Assembly: GCF_017676345.1 (NCBI RefSeq) | Contig: NZ_JAFFZM010000004.1 | Location: forward strand, 1-64,000 | Direction: 5' to 3' | From: Streptomyces smyrnaeus | GTDB lineage: Bacteria; Actinomycetota; Actinomycetes; Streptomycetales; Streptomycetaceae | Length of the DNA stretch: 64,000 nt | Shown here: positions 16,808 through 26,246 of the stretch, piece by piece | Layout: the number at the start of each line of letters is the position of its first letter | Numbering within the stretch: position 1 is the stretch's first letter | The notes under the pieces: model-generated | The model's database searches: none | Seen by the model: only the letters and a program-made list of their open reading frames with translations | Told to the model about the DNA's origin: nothing | Position numbers and translations under genes: made by a program

Positions 16808-19237
16808 ATGGAACGAACTGACGACCGGTTCATCCCGGTCCTGCTGCTGGGGGTCCAGGCGGTGCTCTGGCCCGGCGCCGCGCTGCTGAGCGGCGCCGTA
16901 CCGAGCGCCGCCGAACTGCTCGCGGCCCTCCTCGCGGACGGCCTGGTGGCCGCTGCCCTCACCGCCCGCCGTGCCCGCCCGGTGCCTGTGCTCATCGTGG
17001 TCGTCGCCGCCTGCGCGGTCGGTGCCGGGCCGCTGCCCACCGGAGCGGTGGCCGTGCTGGGGACCGCGGGCGTCGCCCTGGCCCTGTTCACGGTGGCTGC
17101 CGAACGGGACACCACCACCGCGCTGCTGTGCGTGGTGACGCTCGCGACATGGCAGGCCCTGCACGGTGTGAGCCTGCACGGACTGGGCGACCGGCAGGGG
17201 CTCGATCTCGTCCTGACCGCCCTGCTGTACGCGGCCGCCACCGGTACCGGCCTGCGGCTGCAGCGGCTGCGGGCCGCACGGCGGACCGCCGAGGGACGGC
17301 TGCACCGGGCGCAGGCCGAGCGGCACCGGCTCCCCGCGGCCGAACGCCGCCGGATGGAAAGGGAGTTGCACGACGTCAGCGCCCACCATCTGACGGCCGT
17401 GGTCGTCACCGTGGAGGCTGCGCTCGGGCTGCGCGAACGTCGGCCCGAACTGGCCGACCAGGCAGTGCGGTTCGCCGCCGGGACCGGCCGCGAGGTGACC
17501 CGGGCGCTGAGCGCGGTACGGGCGCCGGTGCCCTCCTCGGAGGATCTTCCGGCCCCCGAGGAGCGGCTGCGCGAGCTGGTGGCCGGCTTCCGCTCCCTGG
17601 GGCAGCCCGTGACCTGCGAGATCGACGCCCTGCCCGAAGGCGGTGTCGGCGACGCCGCGTACGGCATCGTGCGCGAGGCGCTGACCAACGCCGTACGCCA
17701 CGCCTCCGGGGCTCCCACCACCGTGCGATGCGGCTACGGGGAAGCGCACACCGAGGTCGTGGTGCGCAACGCGCCGCCGGACGCCTCCGCCTCCGCCGGG
17801 CCGCGCGGCGGCGGACTGGGCGGCGGACGCGGCCAGAACCTGCTGCGCGGCCGGGCACGGGAGGCGGGCGGCACGCTCACCAGCGGCCCGACGCCGGAGG
17901 GCGGCTGGGAGGTACGCGCCGTGCTGCCGGGACGGACCGCGGCACCGACGCCGGTGTCCGTACCGCGCACCTACCGCCTCGCACAGTTCGCCGCGGCCGT
18001 GGGGCTGTGCTTCCAGCCGCTGCTGCCCGTTCTGATCGTCCGGGACGGTACGACGCCTGCCGGGCCCGGCGTCTCCGCCGGTGCGCTCTTCGCGCTGCTC
18101 GCCGCCGCGCAGGGGCTCGCACTGCTGTGGCTGCGACGGACTCCGCGGACCGCGCTGGGCACGCTGCTCGTGCTCGCCGCGCTCTGGCCGGCCGCGATGG
18201 CCGCGAGCGGATACGCGGGCCCGGTCCTGCTGCCGCTCGCGCTGAGCACGCTCGCCACCTGCGTGGCTCTCGCCACCGTGGCGGCCCGCGATCCGGAGGC
18301 CGACCTGGGCGTCCTTCGTGCCCGCAGCCGGCCGCCCGCTCCTGCCCGGCCGTCGAAGGCCGTACGGGTCGCCGTTCCGCGTTCCGTCGTTCCCGTGCCG
18401 GCCGCCGTCGTGCACGCGGCAGCGGCGACCGTCGCCGTGCTCGACCGCGGCGCCACCGTACCGGCCTGGGCGCTCGTCGGGACCGCGACGGCCACGGCGG
18501 CGCTCGCGGCTGCCGCGGCCTGGTGTGCCGGCAGCTGGTACGGAAGGCGCAAGCGCAGCGCCCGGGAGGTGGAGGAGGGCCGACTGGCGGCCTGGACGCA
18601 GGAAGCCGTACGGGACGCGTGGGCAGAACGCCGCCGCATCACCGCCGGGCTGGAGAGCACCGTGCTCGCACGTACGGCGGAGGTGGTCGAGGAGGCGGAG
18701 GCCGGACGGCTCGCGCAGACGGCCGAGCGGGCCCGGGAAGCCCTGGCCGCCATGCGGGCCCTGCTGGAGACCGTCCGGGACGGGGAACAGCGCACCGAAC
18801 TGCGGCCGCAGCCCACGCTGCAGGCCCTCGATCTGCTCGTCCACCAGTGGCAGGCCACCGGCCGGCAGGTCGAGGTGCGGCTCACCGACCGGGTACCTCG
18901 GCGGCTGTCGGCCGAGCTGGACCTGGCCGCCTACCGCGCAGCGGAGACCGTGCTGGCGGCCGGCGGTGACGAGCCCGCCCTGCTCGTGCTCGACACCGCG
19001 GACGGCGACCTGACCCTCACCGCCACCGGCGTACCGCGCGCCACCCGCCGCGCTGCGGCCGAGCGGCTGGCGGCACGGGCCGCGCTGCTCGGCGGCACCC
19101 TGGCCGTCGAACGGCCGGACACCGTCCTGGTACGGCTGCCCCTGACCGCCGTTCCGAGCCAGGAAGCCCTCGTCCCGAGTGGCGGCAGGGCTGCCGCCCC
19201 GGCCCGTGGCGAAGCGCACGAGGAGGGAACCCGATGA
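16808..19237 (+). CDS. Tandem two-module sensor kinase with degenerate second half
   Basis: This 809-residue membrane protein is built from two kinase-like halves. Half one has membrane helices (about 10-150), a HisKA_3 domain with RELHDVSAHH (His188) and an HATPase with N-box REALTNAVRHA and G-box GGGLGGGRGQNLL. Half two has another group of helices (about 390-560), then a helical region reading WAERRRITAGLESTVL where a His motif should be, and an ATPase-like tail without N or G boxes. The second module therefore looks like a pseudokinase. The ATG at 16808 puts helices at the N-terminus. It overlaps the response regulator gene by 4 bp. Confidence 0.88.
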   Translation: MERTDDRFIPVLLLGVQAVLWPGAALLSGAVPSAAELLAALLADGLVAAALTARRARPVPVLIVVVAACAVGAGPLPTGAVAVLGTAGVALALFTVAAERDTTTALLCVVTLATWQALHGVSLHGLGDRQGLDLVLTALLYAAATGTGLRLQRLRAARRTAEGRLHRAQAERHRLPAAERRRMERELHDVSAHHLTAVVVTVEAALGLRERRPELADQAVRFAAGTGREVTRALSAVRAPVPSSEDLPAPEERLRELVAGFRSLGQPVTCEIDALPEGGVGDAAYGIVREALTNAVRHASGAPTTVRCGYGEAHTEVVVRNAPPDASASAGPRGGGLGGGRGQNLLRGRAREAGGTLTSGPTPEGGWEVRAVLPGRTAAPTPVSVPRTYRLAQFAAAVGLCFQPLLPVLIVRDGTTPAGPGVSAGALFALLAAAQGLALLWLRRTPRTALGTLLVLAALWPAAMAASGYAGPVLLPLALSTLATCVALATVAARDPEADLGVLRARSRPPAPARPSKAVRVAVPRSVVPVPAAVVHAAAATVAVLDRGATVPAWALVGTATATAALAAAAAWCAGSWYGRRKRSAREVEEGRLAAWTQEAVRDAWAERRRITAGLESTVLARTAEVVEEAEAGRLAQTAERAREALAAMRALLETVRDGEQRTELRPQPTLQALDLLVHQWQATGRQVEVRLTDRVPRRLSAELDLAAYRAAETVLAAGGDEPALLVLDTADGDLTLTATGVPRATRRAAAERLAARAALLGGTLAVERPDTVLVRLPLTAVPSQEALVPSGGRAAAPARGEAHEEGTR

Positions 19238-19914
19238 GCCTGAGGGTGCTGGTCGTCGACGATCAGAGCGTGGTCCGGGCGGGTTTCGCCGCCGTCATCG
19301 ACGACGAGCCGGACTTGACGGTCGTCGGGGAGGCCGGTGACGGCGCCGCCGCTGTGGCCCTCGCGGAACGGCTCGCGCCCGATGTGGTCGTCATGGACGT
19401 ACGGATGCCGGGACTCGACGGTATCGCCGCCACCCGCATCCTGACCGGACGCCAGGATCCGCCCCGCGTGCTGGTGCTGACCACCTTCGACCTCGACGCC
19501 TACGTCTTCGACGCGCTGCGCGCCGGTGCGTCCGGCTTCCTGCTCAAGGACGTCCAGGCCGCCGAACTGCTCAACGGCATCCGGGTCGTGGCCGCCGGGG
19601 AGAGCGTCCTCGCCCCGTCCGCGACCCGGCGGCTGATCGGCCACTACGCCGCAGCCGGGCAGGTGCCCCGGGCGGGCCGGGACGCGGGGATTCTGGACCT
19701 GCTGACCGAGCGGGAGCGTTCCGTCCTCACTCTGGTCGCCTCGGGGCTGAACAACGCGGAGATCGCCGGTGAACTCGGCATCACCGTCGGCACCGTCAAG
19801 TCCCATGTGAACGCCCTGCTGCGCAAGCTCGAACTGCGCGACCGGGTGCAGGCGACCATCCTCGCGTACGACCTGGGCCTGGCCCGTGCCAACCCTCCGG
19901 GGGCGCCCGGCTGA
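19234..19914 (+). CDS. NarL/LuxR-type response regulator
   Basis: This 226-residue regulator is coupled to the tandem kinase through an ATGA overlap. The receiver domain has VVDDQ near the start, the phospho-acceptor Asp55 (VMDVRMPG) and Lys in LLKDVQ. A LuxR helix-turn-helix lies at about 152-215 (LTERERSVLTLVASGLNNAEIAGEL, in part). A GAGGAGGG ribosome binding site precedes the ATG. No target site can be assigned. Confidence 0.93.
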   Translation: MSLRVLVVDDQSVVRAGFAAVIDDEPDLTVVGEAGDGAAAVALAERLAPDVVVMDVRMPGLDGIAATRILTGRQDPPRVLVLTTFDLDAYVFDALRAGASGFLLKDVQAAELLNGIRVVAAGESVLAPSATRRLIGHYAAAGQVPRAGRDAGILDLLTERERSVLTLVASGLNNAEIAGELGITVGTVKSHVNALLRKLELRDRVQATILAYDLGLARANPPGAPG

Positions 19915-20027
19915 CGCCCCGGCCCCGCCCCGTGGCCGTCGACGCGCTGTACACGGCTGATCAGCCGCGCTCCGCGCCGTGGCCCTGCCCCGCTCTGCCC
20001 CGCGACTCACCCAAGGAGCCCACTGCC

Positions 20028-20366
20028 ATGACCGACTCCCACTCCACCCCCTCCACCCCCGCCGTCCTGCGTACCGTCCGCGAAGCACTCGGCAGCCTCG
20101 CGGCCCGCATCTACCTCGCCGGGTGCGCGGTTCTGCTCGTCTGGGCCGTGGTGGTGAGCCAGGCCGACCAACCCGACGCGTCCTTCGCCGGGGTGGTGCC
20201 CGTGTTCGCCACCGCACCGGCGAGCCTGATCCTGCTCGTCCTGCCGGACCATCTGTCCATGGTCTTCGTCGCCGTGGGTCTCGGTGCCCTGGTGAACGCC
20301 GTACTCATCGGCTGGTGCGCCCGCGCCCTGCGCCGGGGCCGCACCGGCTCCGGGCCCACGGGCTGA
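20028..20366 (+). CDS. Small membrane protein (SCO4225-like)
   Basis: This 112-residue protein has three hydrophobic helices, at about 28-45 (AGCAVLLVWAVVV), 55-75 and 80-100, and a short basic tail with RRGRTG. It resembles the small SCO4225-type membrane proteins of Streptomyces, which have no known function; that name is from memory and is tentative. An AAGGAG motif lies upstream of the ATG. It may be co-transcribed with the preceding response regulator gene, 113 nt away. Confidence 0.72.
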   Translation: MTDSHSTPSTPAVLRTVREALGSLAARIYLAGCAVLLVWAVVVSQADQPDASFAGVVPVFATAPASLILLVLPDHLSMVFVAVGLGALVNAVLIGWCARALRRGRTGSGPTG

Positions 20367-20393
20367 GAGACGGTACGCGCCGGGTGGGACTCG

Positions 20394-20882
20394 TCAGTCA
20401 GGCAGAACGGCTTCTACGGCGGCCGTCACTTCGGGCGCGTCGGGCTCGGTGCGGGGGTCGAAACGGGCGGCGACGCTCCCGTCGGGAGCGACGAGGAACT
20501 TCTCGAAGTTCCAGCGGACGTCGCCGGAGTGGCCCTCGGCGTCCGAGGTGGCGACCAGGGCGGCATAGAGGGGGTGCCGGTGCTCGCCGTTGACGTCGAT
20601 CTTCTCGGTCAGGGGGAAGGTGACGCCGTAGGTCGCCGAGCAGAAGGCAGCGATCTCCGCTGCGGTGCCCGGCTCCTGCCCCATGAACTGGTTGCAGGGG
20701 ACGCCCAGGACGGTGAAGCCGCGCGGGGCGTACTGCTCGTGGAGCTTCTCCAGCGCCGCGTACTGCGGGGTCAGTCCGCACCGGGAGGCGACGTTGACGA
20801 CGAGGACGGCCTTGCCGCGGTACTGGGCGAGGTTCGCCGGGCCGCCGCCGAGGGCGTCGATCTCCACATCGTGGATGGACAT
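20394..20882 (-). CDS. Glutathione peroxidase family protein
   Basis: This 162-residue thioredoxin-fold peroxidase has the catalytic tetrad of the family: Cys35 in NVASRCGLTPQY, Gln in LGVPCNQFMGQEPG, and Trp and Asn in VRWNFEKFLV. The active site is Cys, not Sec. Streptomyces makes mycothiol, not glutathione, so the reductant is probably thioredoxin, with the second Cys in PCNQF as a candidate resolving residue. It would remove hydrogen peroxide or organic peroxides in the cytoplasm. ATG has GGAGT upstream on the minus strand. Confidence 0.93.
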   Translation of the reverse strand: MSIHDVEIDALGGGPANLAQYRGKAVLVVNVASRCGLTPQYAALEKLHEQYAPRGFTVLGVPCNQFMGQEPGTAAEIAAFCSATYGVTFPLTEKIDVNGEHRHPLYAALVATSDAEGHSGDVRWNFEKFLVAPDGSVAARFDPRTEPDAPEVTAAVEAVLPD

Positions 20883-21231
20883 GCGGACTCCTTGGGTTGG
20901 TCGTCGATGCCTCTTGGACCTGACGCAGGGTAGTGCGTCGGCACGCCGCGCCGTCCAGCGGGCGGCTGCCCTCGGCCACCCGCCGTCACGGAAGGTGCGC
21001 GACGGGCGCTCCCGGGGGGACCGGTGCGGGTCCGGCGTTTATCCGGGGGGTTCCGGGGGGACCGCGTGGGGCGAGCAACGCCTGGACGCTCCACCCGGAT
21101 GCTCTGATCCTCGCCTCGCCCGCGGTCCAGGGACGCTGGAGCGCCGGTCGGTGCGAGGGGATGTGAGGGGAAGGGCGAATGCGCCACAGCAGAACCGCAG
21201 GAAAGGTCGGCCTGCTCCCCTGGGAGAGCAC
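20883..21231. other. 349-bp gene-free gap with G-rich block
   Basis: No gene is supported between the divergent peroxidase and PP2C genes. Positions 21014-21060 carry three GGGGGG runs and one GGG run on the plus strand, with a repeated CCGGGGGGACCG (about 21012 and 21053). This could fold as a G-quadruplex in DNA or in a PP2C leader RNA. No clear promoter box was recognised. Confidence 0.5.
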
Positions 21232-22557
21232 ATGAGCTCCGAAAACGGCTCGAATCTCGGTGACGGCGTGGAACCGGAGCAGCACCTTCCGGAGAGTGCC
21301 GTCGAGCGGTCCGCGATGCTGGGCGCGCTCATCAGCGCGAGCCACCTCTCGACCCTGGAGGATCTTCCGCGGCAGCTGAGCGAACAGGCCGCCCGCGTCG
21401 GACTGACCGATGTGGTGATCTACCTGGTCGATCTGCAGCAGGACCTGCTGGCGCCGCTGACCCCCCATCCGCCGCCGGCCGGTGGCGAAGGTCTGCGGCC
21501 GGGGGAGATCAGGGTCGAGGGAACCGTCGCGGGGCGGGCGTTCCAGCACGGCGAGGTCCTTCCCGCCTCGCCCGCCGACCACGACCACTGGTGGGTTCCC
21601 CTGGTGGACGGCACCGACCGGCTGGGGGTCCTCTACATCACCGCGCCCGACGCCGACGCGGCCGCTCAGGTGGATATGCGTCGGCTGGCCGGTCTGGTGG
21701 CCTTGCTGGTGGTCAGCAAGCGGGGGCTGAGCGATTCCTACAGTCGGCTGGTACGCCGTCGGCGGATGGATGTGGCGACCGAGATGGAATGGCGCCTCAT
21801 GCCTGCCCGCACGTTCGCGACCGACAGCCTGATGATCAGTGCGCTGATGGAGCCCGCCTACGAGGTCTGCGGAGACGTCTACGACTACGCCTTCGACGGC
21901 CGGATCGCCCACCTGTCCATCTTCGACGCGATGGGGCACGACACCGCGGCCGGTCTGACCGCCAATCTCGCGCTCTCGACCGCGCGCAACGCGCGGCGGG
22001 AGGGGGCCGACCTTCCCCGGACCGCGGTGGCCGTCGAGCAGGTCCTGTCGGAGGAGTTCTCCGGGGACCGCTTCGTCACCGGCGTACTGGCGGATCTGGA
22101 TGTGACCACCGGAATGCTGCAGTGGCTGTGCTGCGGGCACCCGCCACCCGCGGTCGTGCGCGGGCACGGCATCGTCCATCTGGAGTGCGCACCGGCTCCG
22201 CCGATGGGGGCGGGACTGGGCATTCCCGCGAAGCTGTGCCGGAAGGAGCTGGAGCCCGGCGACCGCCTGCTGCTGTACACCGACGGCATCACCGAGGCCC
22301 GCAGCCCCTCGGGGGAGGAGTTCGGCCTGGGGCGCTTCGTCGACTTCCTCGTCCGCCACCAGGCCGACGAGCTACCGGTTCCCGAGACCCTGCGCCGCCT
22401 GATCCGGCACCATCTCGAATACCACGAGGGGCGGTTGAACGACGACGCGACCGTCCTGCTGGCGGAGTGGCAAGGGCCCTCCGGTCTCGCGCTCGGCGAG
22501 GCGAAGGACCTGGCAGGCGTTCCCGATGTCGCGGATGTCGACGGCCTCGACGCCTAG
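21232..22557 (+). CDS. GAF-PP2C (SpoIIE-type) serine phosphatase
   Basis: This 441-residue cytoplasmic regulator has a GAF-like sensor (about 25-165) and a SpoIIE/RsbU-type PP2C domain (about 200-415). Metal-binding residues are recognisable in EVCGDVYDY (about 217-222), SIFDAMGHD, LLLYTDGITEAR and LNDDATVLL. Such proteins usually dephosphorylate anti-anti-sigma factors. No STAS or RsbW-like gene is adjacent, so the partner is elsewhere. ATG at 21232 has GGGAGAG 4 nt upstream. The frame is open further upstream but without domain content. Confidence 0.9.
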   Translation: MSSENGSNLGDGVEPEQHLPESAVERSAMLGALISASHLSTLEDLPRQLSEQAARVGLTDVVIYLVDLQQDLLAPLTPHPPPAGGEGLRPGEIRVEGTVAGRAFQHGEVLPASPADHDHWWVPLVDGTDRLGVLYITAPDADAAAQVDMRRLAGLVALLVVSKRGLSDSYSRLVRRRRMDVATEMEWRLMPARTFATDSLMISALMEPAYEVCGDVYDYAFDGRIAHLSIFDAMGHDTAAGLTANLALSTARNARREGADLPRTAVAVEQVLSEEFSGDRFVTGVLADLDVTTGMLQWLCCGHPPPAVVRGHGIVHLECAPAPPMGAGLGIPAKLCRKELEPGDRLLLYTDGITEARSPSGEEFGLGRFVDFLVRHQADELPVPETLRRLIRHHLEYHEGRLNDDATVLLAEWQGPSGLALGEAKDLAGVPDVADVDGLDA

Positions 22558-22610
22558 CACGACCGGTGGTGTGTCCGCGGACGCCCCCCGGGGCCGCCGG
22601 ACGCTCCTGC

Positions 22611-22625
22611 TTGCTGGAACAGCAA
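22611..22625. promoter_or_regulatory. Inverted repeat upstream of the TrxR-like gene
   Basis: TTGCTG-GAA-CAGCAA is a perfect 6-3-6 palindrome 43 bp upstream of the ATG, followed by a related half-site TTTGCCAG at 22631-22638. It is a plausible operator; the regulator is unknown. Confidence 0.5.
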
Positions 22626-22667
22626 AGAACTTTGCCAGTTCGTCTCGATGGGTCGCACAGTGGCGAC

Positions 22668-23747
22668 ATGACTGAGATCAACGAACGAGACGTCGCCGAG
22701 ATGGATGTGGTGGTGGTCGGGGGAGGTGCGGCAGGCCTCTCGGCCGCGTCGACCCTGGCCCGAGCCAGGCGGTCGGTGGTGGTGATCGATTCCGGAGAGC
22801 CCCGCAACGCCCCTGCCGCCGGGGTGCACGGCTATCTGTCCCGGGACGGCCTGCCGCCCGGAGAGCTGCTGCGGGCGGGGAGGGAGGAGGTCGCCGGTTA
22901 CGGCGGACGCATCGTGACCGACCGGGTCACCGGCGCCCGGCGTACCGGTGAACGCTTCGTCGTGGACACCGACAGCGGCCGAAGCTTCGGCGCGCGGAGG
23001 CTGCTGGTGACCACCGGACTGGTCGACGAGCTGCCCGACGTCCCCCGGCTGCGCGAGCGATGGGGCCGCGATGTGCTGCACTGCCCGTACTGCCACGGCT
23101 GGGAGGTGCGCGACGCGCCGATCGGCGTGCTGGCGACCGGTCCGTGGTCGGTGCACCAGGCGCTGCTGTTCCGGCAGTGGTCGCCCGAGGTGACCTTCTT
23201 CCTGCACACCGCGGGCGACCCGACCGAGGAGCAGTGGGAGCAGTTGGCCGCACGCGGTATCGCCGTGGTCGACGGAGAGGTGGTGGGGCTCGACGTGGCG
23301 GACGACCGCCTCGCCGGTGTCCGCCTCGCCTCGGGCACGCGGGTTCCGGTGCGGGCTCTGGCGGTGGTACCCCGGTTCGAGGCGCGCAGCGCCGTGCTCA
23401 CGGATCTCGGCCTGGCCAACCAGGAGCATCCCCAGGGCGTGGCGAGCTTCGTGGAGACCGACGCGAGCGGCTTCACCGGCCTCGCGGGAGTGTGGGCCGC
23501 GGGCAATGTCACCGACCCCACGGCCGGGGTCGCGGTGGCCGTGGCCTCCGGGATGCAGGCCGCAGCGGCGATCAACGCCGACCTGGTGGCCGCCGATACC
23601 GCGGCGGCGGTGGCCCGGCGTACGGCACCACCCTCCCGGCAGGCGTTCAGCCCGGCCGTGGAAGCCGCCAACTGTGCGCGCGTGCTCGGCGACCGCCGCC
23701 ACGGGATCGCGTCCGTCGCCGGCGCCGTACGCCGCTCGCGGGACTGA
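22668..23747 (+). CDS. TrxR-like FAD/NAD(P) oxidoreductase
   Basis: This 359-residue flavoprotein of the thioredoxin reductase superfamily has the FAD-binding motif VVVVGGGAAGLSAA (about 14-27) and a C-terminal FAD motif GVWAAGNVTDP. The redox centre is CPYCHGWEV (Cys139, Cys142), a variant of the TrxR CxxC site found in a separate actinobacterial group. The NAD(P) domain lacks a clear GxGxxA motif (it reads GVLATGPWSVHQA), so the electron donor is uncertain. An upstream inverted repeat may control it. The substrate could be a small disulfide or thiol. It is not the housekeeping TrxB. Confidence 0.85.
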   Translation: MTEINERDVAEMDVVVVGGGAAGLSAASTLARARRSVVVIDSGEPRNAPAAGVHGYLSRDGLPPGELLRAGREEVAGYGGRIVTDRVTGARRTGERFVVDTDSGRSFGARRLLVTTGLVDELPDVPRLRERWGRDVLHCPYCHGWEVRDAPIGVLATGPWSVHQALLFRQWSPEVTFFLHTAGDPTEEQWEQLAARGIAVVDGEVVGLDVADDRLAGVRLASGTRVPVRALAVVPRFEARSAVLTDLGLANQEHPQGVASFVETDASGFTGLAGVWAAGNVTDPTAGVAVAVASGMQAAAAINADLVAADTAAAVARRTAPPSRQAFSPAVEAANCARVLGDRRHGIASVAGAVRRSRD

Positions 23748-23877
23748 CCGTCCGTTCCCGGTCACGTACGGGCGGCGGCGTCGCTGTGGCGTGCGGCCCG
23801 GACCTCCAGGCGCGCGACGTGGGGGCGCCGCGCGCCGTCGACCCTCACCGGGGCCACGCTCCCGGTGGGGCACCGGC

Positions 23878-25314
23878 TCAGGAGGACGCGGCTGTGGCCT
23901 CCGGAGCGGCTTGCGGGGGCGTGGCCGGGGCGGTGGTCAGGATGGTGCGCTCCGGTATGTGGGCCGTGTCGCCGCGGGCCAGCAGCCAGTACGCGGCGGC
24001 GGGGACGGCCAGTCCGACGAGCCAGGAGATGTCGGCCCCGCCGAGCGGATCGACCAGCGGGCCGGTGTAGAAGTGGGTCGCGAGGAAGGGGAACTGGGCG
24101 GCGAGGCCGACCGCGTAGACGATGAGTGCCTTCCACCGCCAGGCGCCGTACCGTCCCTGCGGATCGCTGAGGGCCGGCAGGTCGTAGCGCTCCTTGGCGA
24201 TGAGGTAGTAGTCGACGAGGTTGATGGCCGACCACGGGGTGAAAGCGGTGAGCAGGAAGAGCAGGAAGTCCTTGAAGGAGGTCAGGAAGCTGTCCTTCCC
24301 GGCCAGCGCCACAGCTGTGCCGAGGACCATGATGGCTGCGATGTAACCGGCCCGGGCCCGCGGCCCCAGCTCGCGCCGGCCCCGGAAGCCGCTGACGCCG
24401 GTCACCATCGACATGAAGCCGCCGTAGGTGTTGAGCACATTGATGGTCAGCTTGCCCAGGGCGATGACGAAGTAGAGGAACGAGGCCATCAGCCCGGCCC
24501 CGCCGAGCCCGACGACATAGCTCACCTCATGGCCCACGAACGCCGGGCCGGCCGCCGCCGCTGCCAGCGCTCCGAAGGTCATGGACCACTGCGAGCCCAG
24601 CACCGAGCCGCCGAGCGTCCACCAGAACGTGGCACGGGCCGAGGTGGAGCGCGGCAGGTAGCGCGAGTAGTCGGCGACGTACGGGCCGAAGGCCAGCTGC
24701 CAGGAGGCGGACAGCGAGACGGCCAGCAGGAAGATCGGGAAGGAGAAGGAGCGCTCGGCGAGCAGGTCGGCCAGGTCCGCGCGCTCCAGCAGTCGGAAGC
24801 CGAGGTAGACGAAGGCGAGTGCGCACACCACGCTCGCCACCCTGCCGAGCGCGTGGATCACCCGGTAGCCGACGGCGGCGGCCACGGCCGTGATGAGCGC
24901 GAACAGCACGATGCCGGGGGTCTCGCCGAGGTGGGTCAGTTCTCCGACCGCCTGGCCCGCCAGCACGCTGCCGCTGGCGAAGAAGCCGATGTACATCACG
25001 ATGACGAGCGCCAGCGGCACCACGGCGCCCCGCACTCCGAACTGGGCCCGGCTGGAGATCATCTGCGGCAGGCCCAGCCGCGGGCCCTGCGCGGAGTGCA
25101 GCGCCATCACCGCTCCGCCGAGCAGATTGCCGAGCAGCAGGCCCAGCACCGCCCAGAAGGCGGGGGCGCCGAAGACGACGGCGAGAGCGCCTGTCACCAC
25201 GGCCGTGATCTGGAGATTGGCGCCCAACCAGAGAGTGAACTGGCTGAACGCTCTGCCGTGTCGCTCCGAGTCCGGGACCACGTCGATCGAGCGACGTTCC
25301 ACCACTCCGGCCAT
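23878..25314 (-). CDS. NCS1 family permease (purine-cytosine type)
   Basis: This 478-residue permease has about twelve helices. Family features are the early FTLWLGANLQITAVVTG with SQF preceding it, GPRLGLPQMISSRAQFG, DYSRYLPRSTS in the middle and PWSAINLVDYYLIAKERYD near the C-terminus. NCS1 proteins import nucleobases, hydantoins or related nitrogen compounds with Na+ or H+. ATG at 25314 is preceded by AGAAGG on the minus strand. No catabolic gene is adjacent, so the substrate is not defined by context. Confidence 0.88.
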   Translation of the reverse strand: MAGVVERRSIDVVPDSERHGRAFSQFTLWLGANLQITAVVTGALAVVFGAPAFWAVLGLLLGNLLGGAVMALHSAQGPRLGLPQMISSRAQFGVRGAVVPLALVIVMYIGFFASGSVLAGQAVGELTHLGETPGIVLFALITAVAAAVGYRVIHALGRVASVVCALAFVYLGFRLLERADLADLLAERSFSFPIFLLAVSLSASWQLAFGPYVADYSRYLPRSTSARATFWWTLGGSVLGSQWSMTFGALAAAAAGPAFVGHEVSYVVGLGGAGLMASFLYFVIALGKLTINVLNTYGGFMSMVTGVSGFRGRRELGPRARAGYIAAIMVLGTAVALAGKDSFLTSFKDFLLFLLTAFTPWSAINLVDYYLIAKERYDLPALSDPQGRYGAWRWKALIVYAVGLAAQFPFLATHFYTGPLVDPLGGADISWLVGLAVPAAAYWLLARGDTAHIPERTILTTAPATPPQAAPEATAASS

Positions 25315-25600
25315 TCCGCTGCACCTTCTTTCGCGCACACCCGGTTCCGCATCTCTGCATGGGTGTATTCATGCTGGGGTCCGGATGAATGGCCGTCAAT
25401 ACATCGGTGTGAATCTTGCGTAACAGCGGCCCCATGACCGCACCGGGACCGCACCGGGAACCTCCCCCGCAGGGGCACCGCAGGCGCACCCGGTGAGACC
25501 CCGGTACGGCAGCCGGGCACCCGGTGCGCCCGCCCTGCCGCCGAGGCGGGCCCGCGTACACTGACCGGCATCGGCCACGGGAGTTCGTCGGGGAGGGACC

Positions 25601-26032
25601 ATGCAGCCGGGCTCGGCGGGCCTGTCCCCGCGTCGTTCCGCGTTCGCGGTGCTCGCTCTCGTCTGGGGCGCGCTGCTGCTCCTGGTGGGCACGGTGCCGT
25701 CGGTCCCCACACACGAGGGCGTCTCGCCCACCGTGACCGTGGCGACGGACCGGGCGCCGTACCAGGGCGCCGGGACACGGTCGTCCGCTCTCCGCTCCGA
25801 CACCCGGCCGAAGGCCGTGGCCCACGGAGCCATGGCGACGGCCCCCCACGAGGCACGGCTTCCCGGCCACCCGGCCCATCCTCCGGCCGTGCCGACGGCC
25901 GCCCCGGCCACCGCCGCCGTGCCGCTCGTCGGCCGGATCGCCGGCAGCCCCTCCCAGGAACGTGCACCGCCGCACTCCACCCACGACCCGCGCACCAGCC
26001 GGGGCCCGCCCCGTCCGCCGCTCGACGTCTGA
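25601..26032 (+). CDS. Single-helix Pro/Ala/His-rich protein
   Basis: This 143-residue protein has one hydrophobic helix at about 14-33 (FAVLALVWGALLLLVG), then a low-complexity tail rich in Pro, Ala, His and Arg without a clear domain. It is probably an exported or membrane-anchored protein. GGGGAGGG lies directly before the ATG. It precedes the SecDF gene by about 215 nt. I recognise no family, and function is unknown. Confidence 0.65.
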   Translation: MQPGSAGLSPRRSAFAVLALVWGALLLLVGTVPSVPTHEGVSPTVTVATDRAPYQGAGTRSSALRSDTRPKAVAHGAMATAPHEARLPGHPAHPPAVPTAAPATAAVPLVGRIAGSPSQERAPPHSTHDPRTSRGPPRPPLDV

Positions 26033-26246
26033 CCGAGTCGGCCGACTCCCTCCGCGCCCCGGGCCACAGCACTCGCTCGCGCCCCTTCGTCCGGAACGGC
26101 AGGCCGGTGTGCCGCCTTCCGGAGGGCGGTCACGCCTGCCGCAATGCCCCCACCCACAGCACGGGCGTGCCGCGGGGCGGAGGTGAGTGGTCGGCTGCCG
26201 TGTGCGCCGCGTGTCTCGCGTGGTGCCTCTTCAGCCTGGAGTGGTC

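Noticed and set aside
20933..21166. A 77-codon plus-strand frame in the gap before the PP2C gene
   Set aside because: It has no ribosome binding site, an Arg/Gly/Pro-rich composition typical of random GC-rich frames, and no domain.
23762..24235. A minus-strand frame overlapping the end of the NCS1 gene
   Set aside because: It overlaps the permease gene in another frame, is Arg-rich and lacks a start signal.
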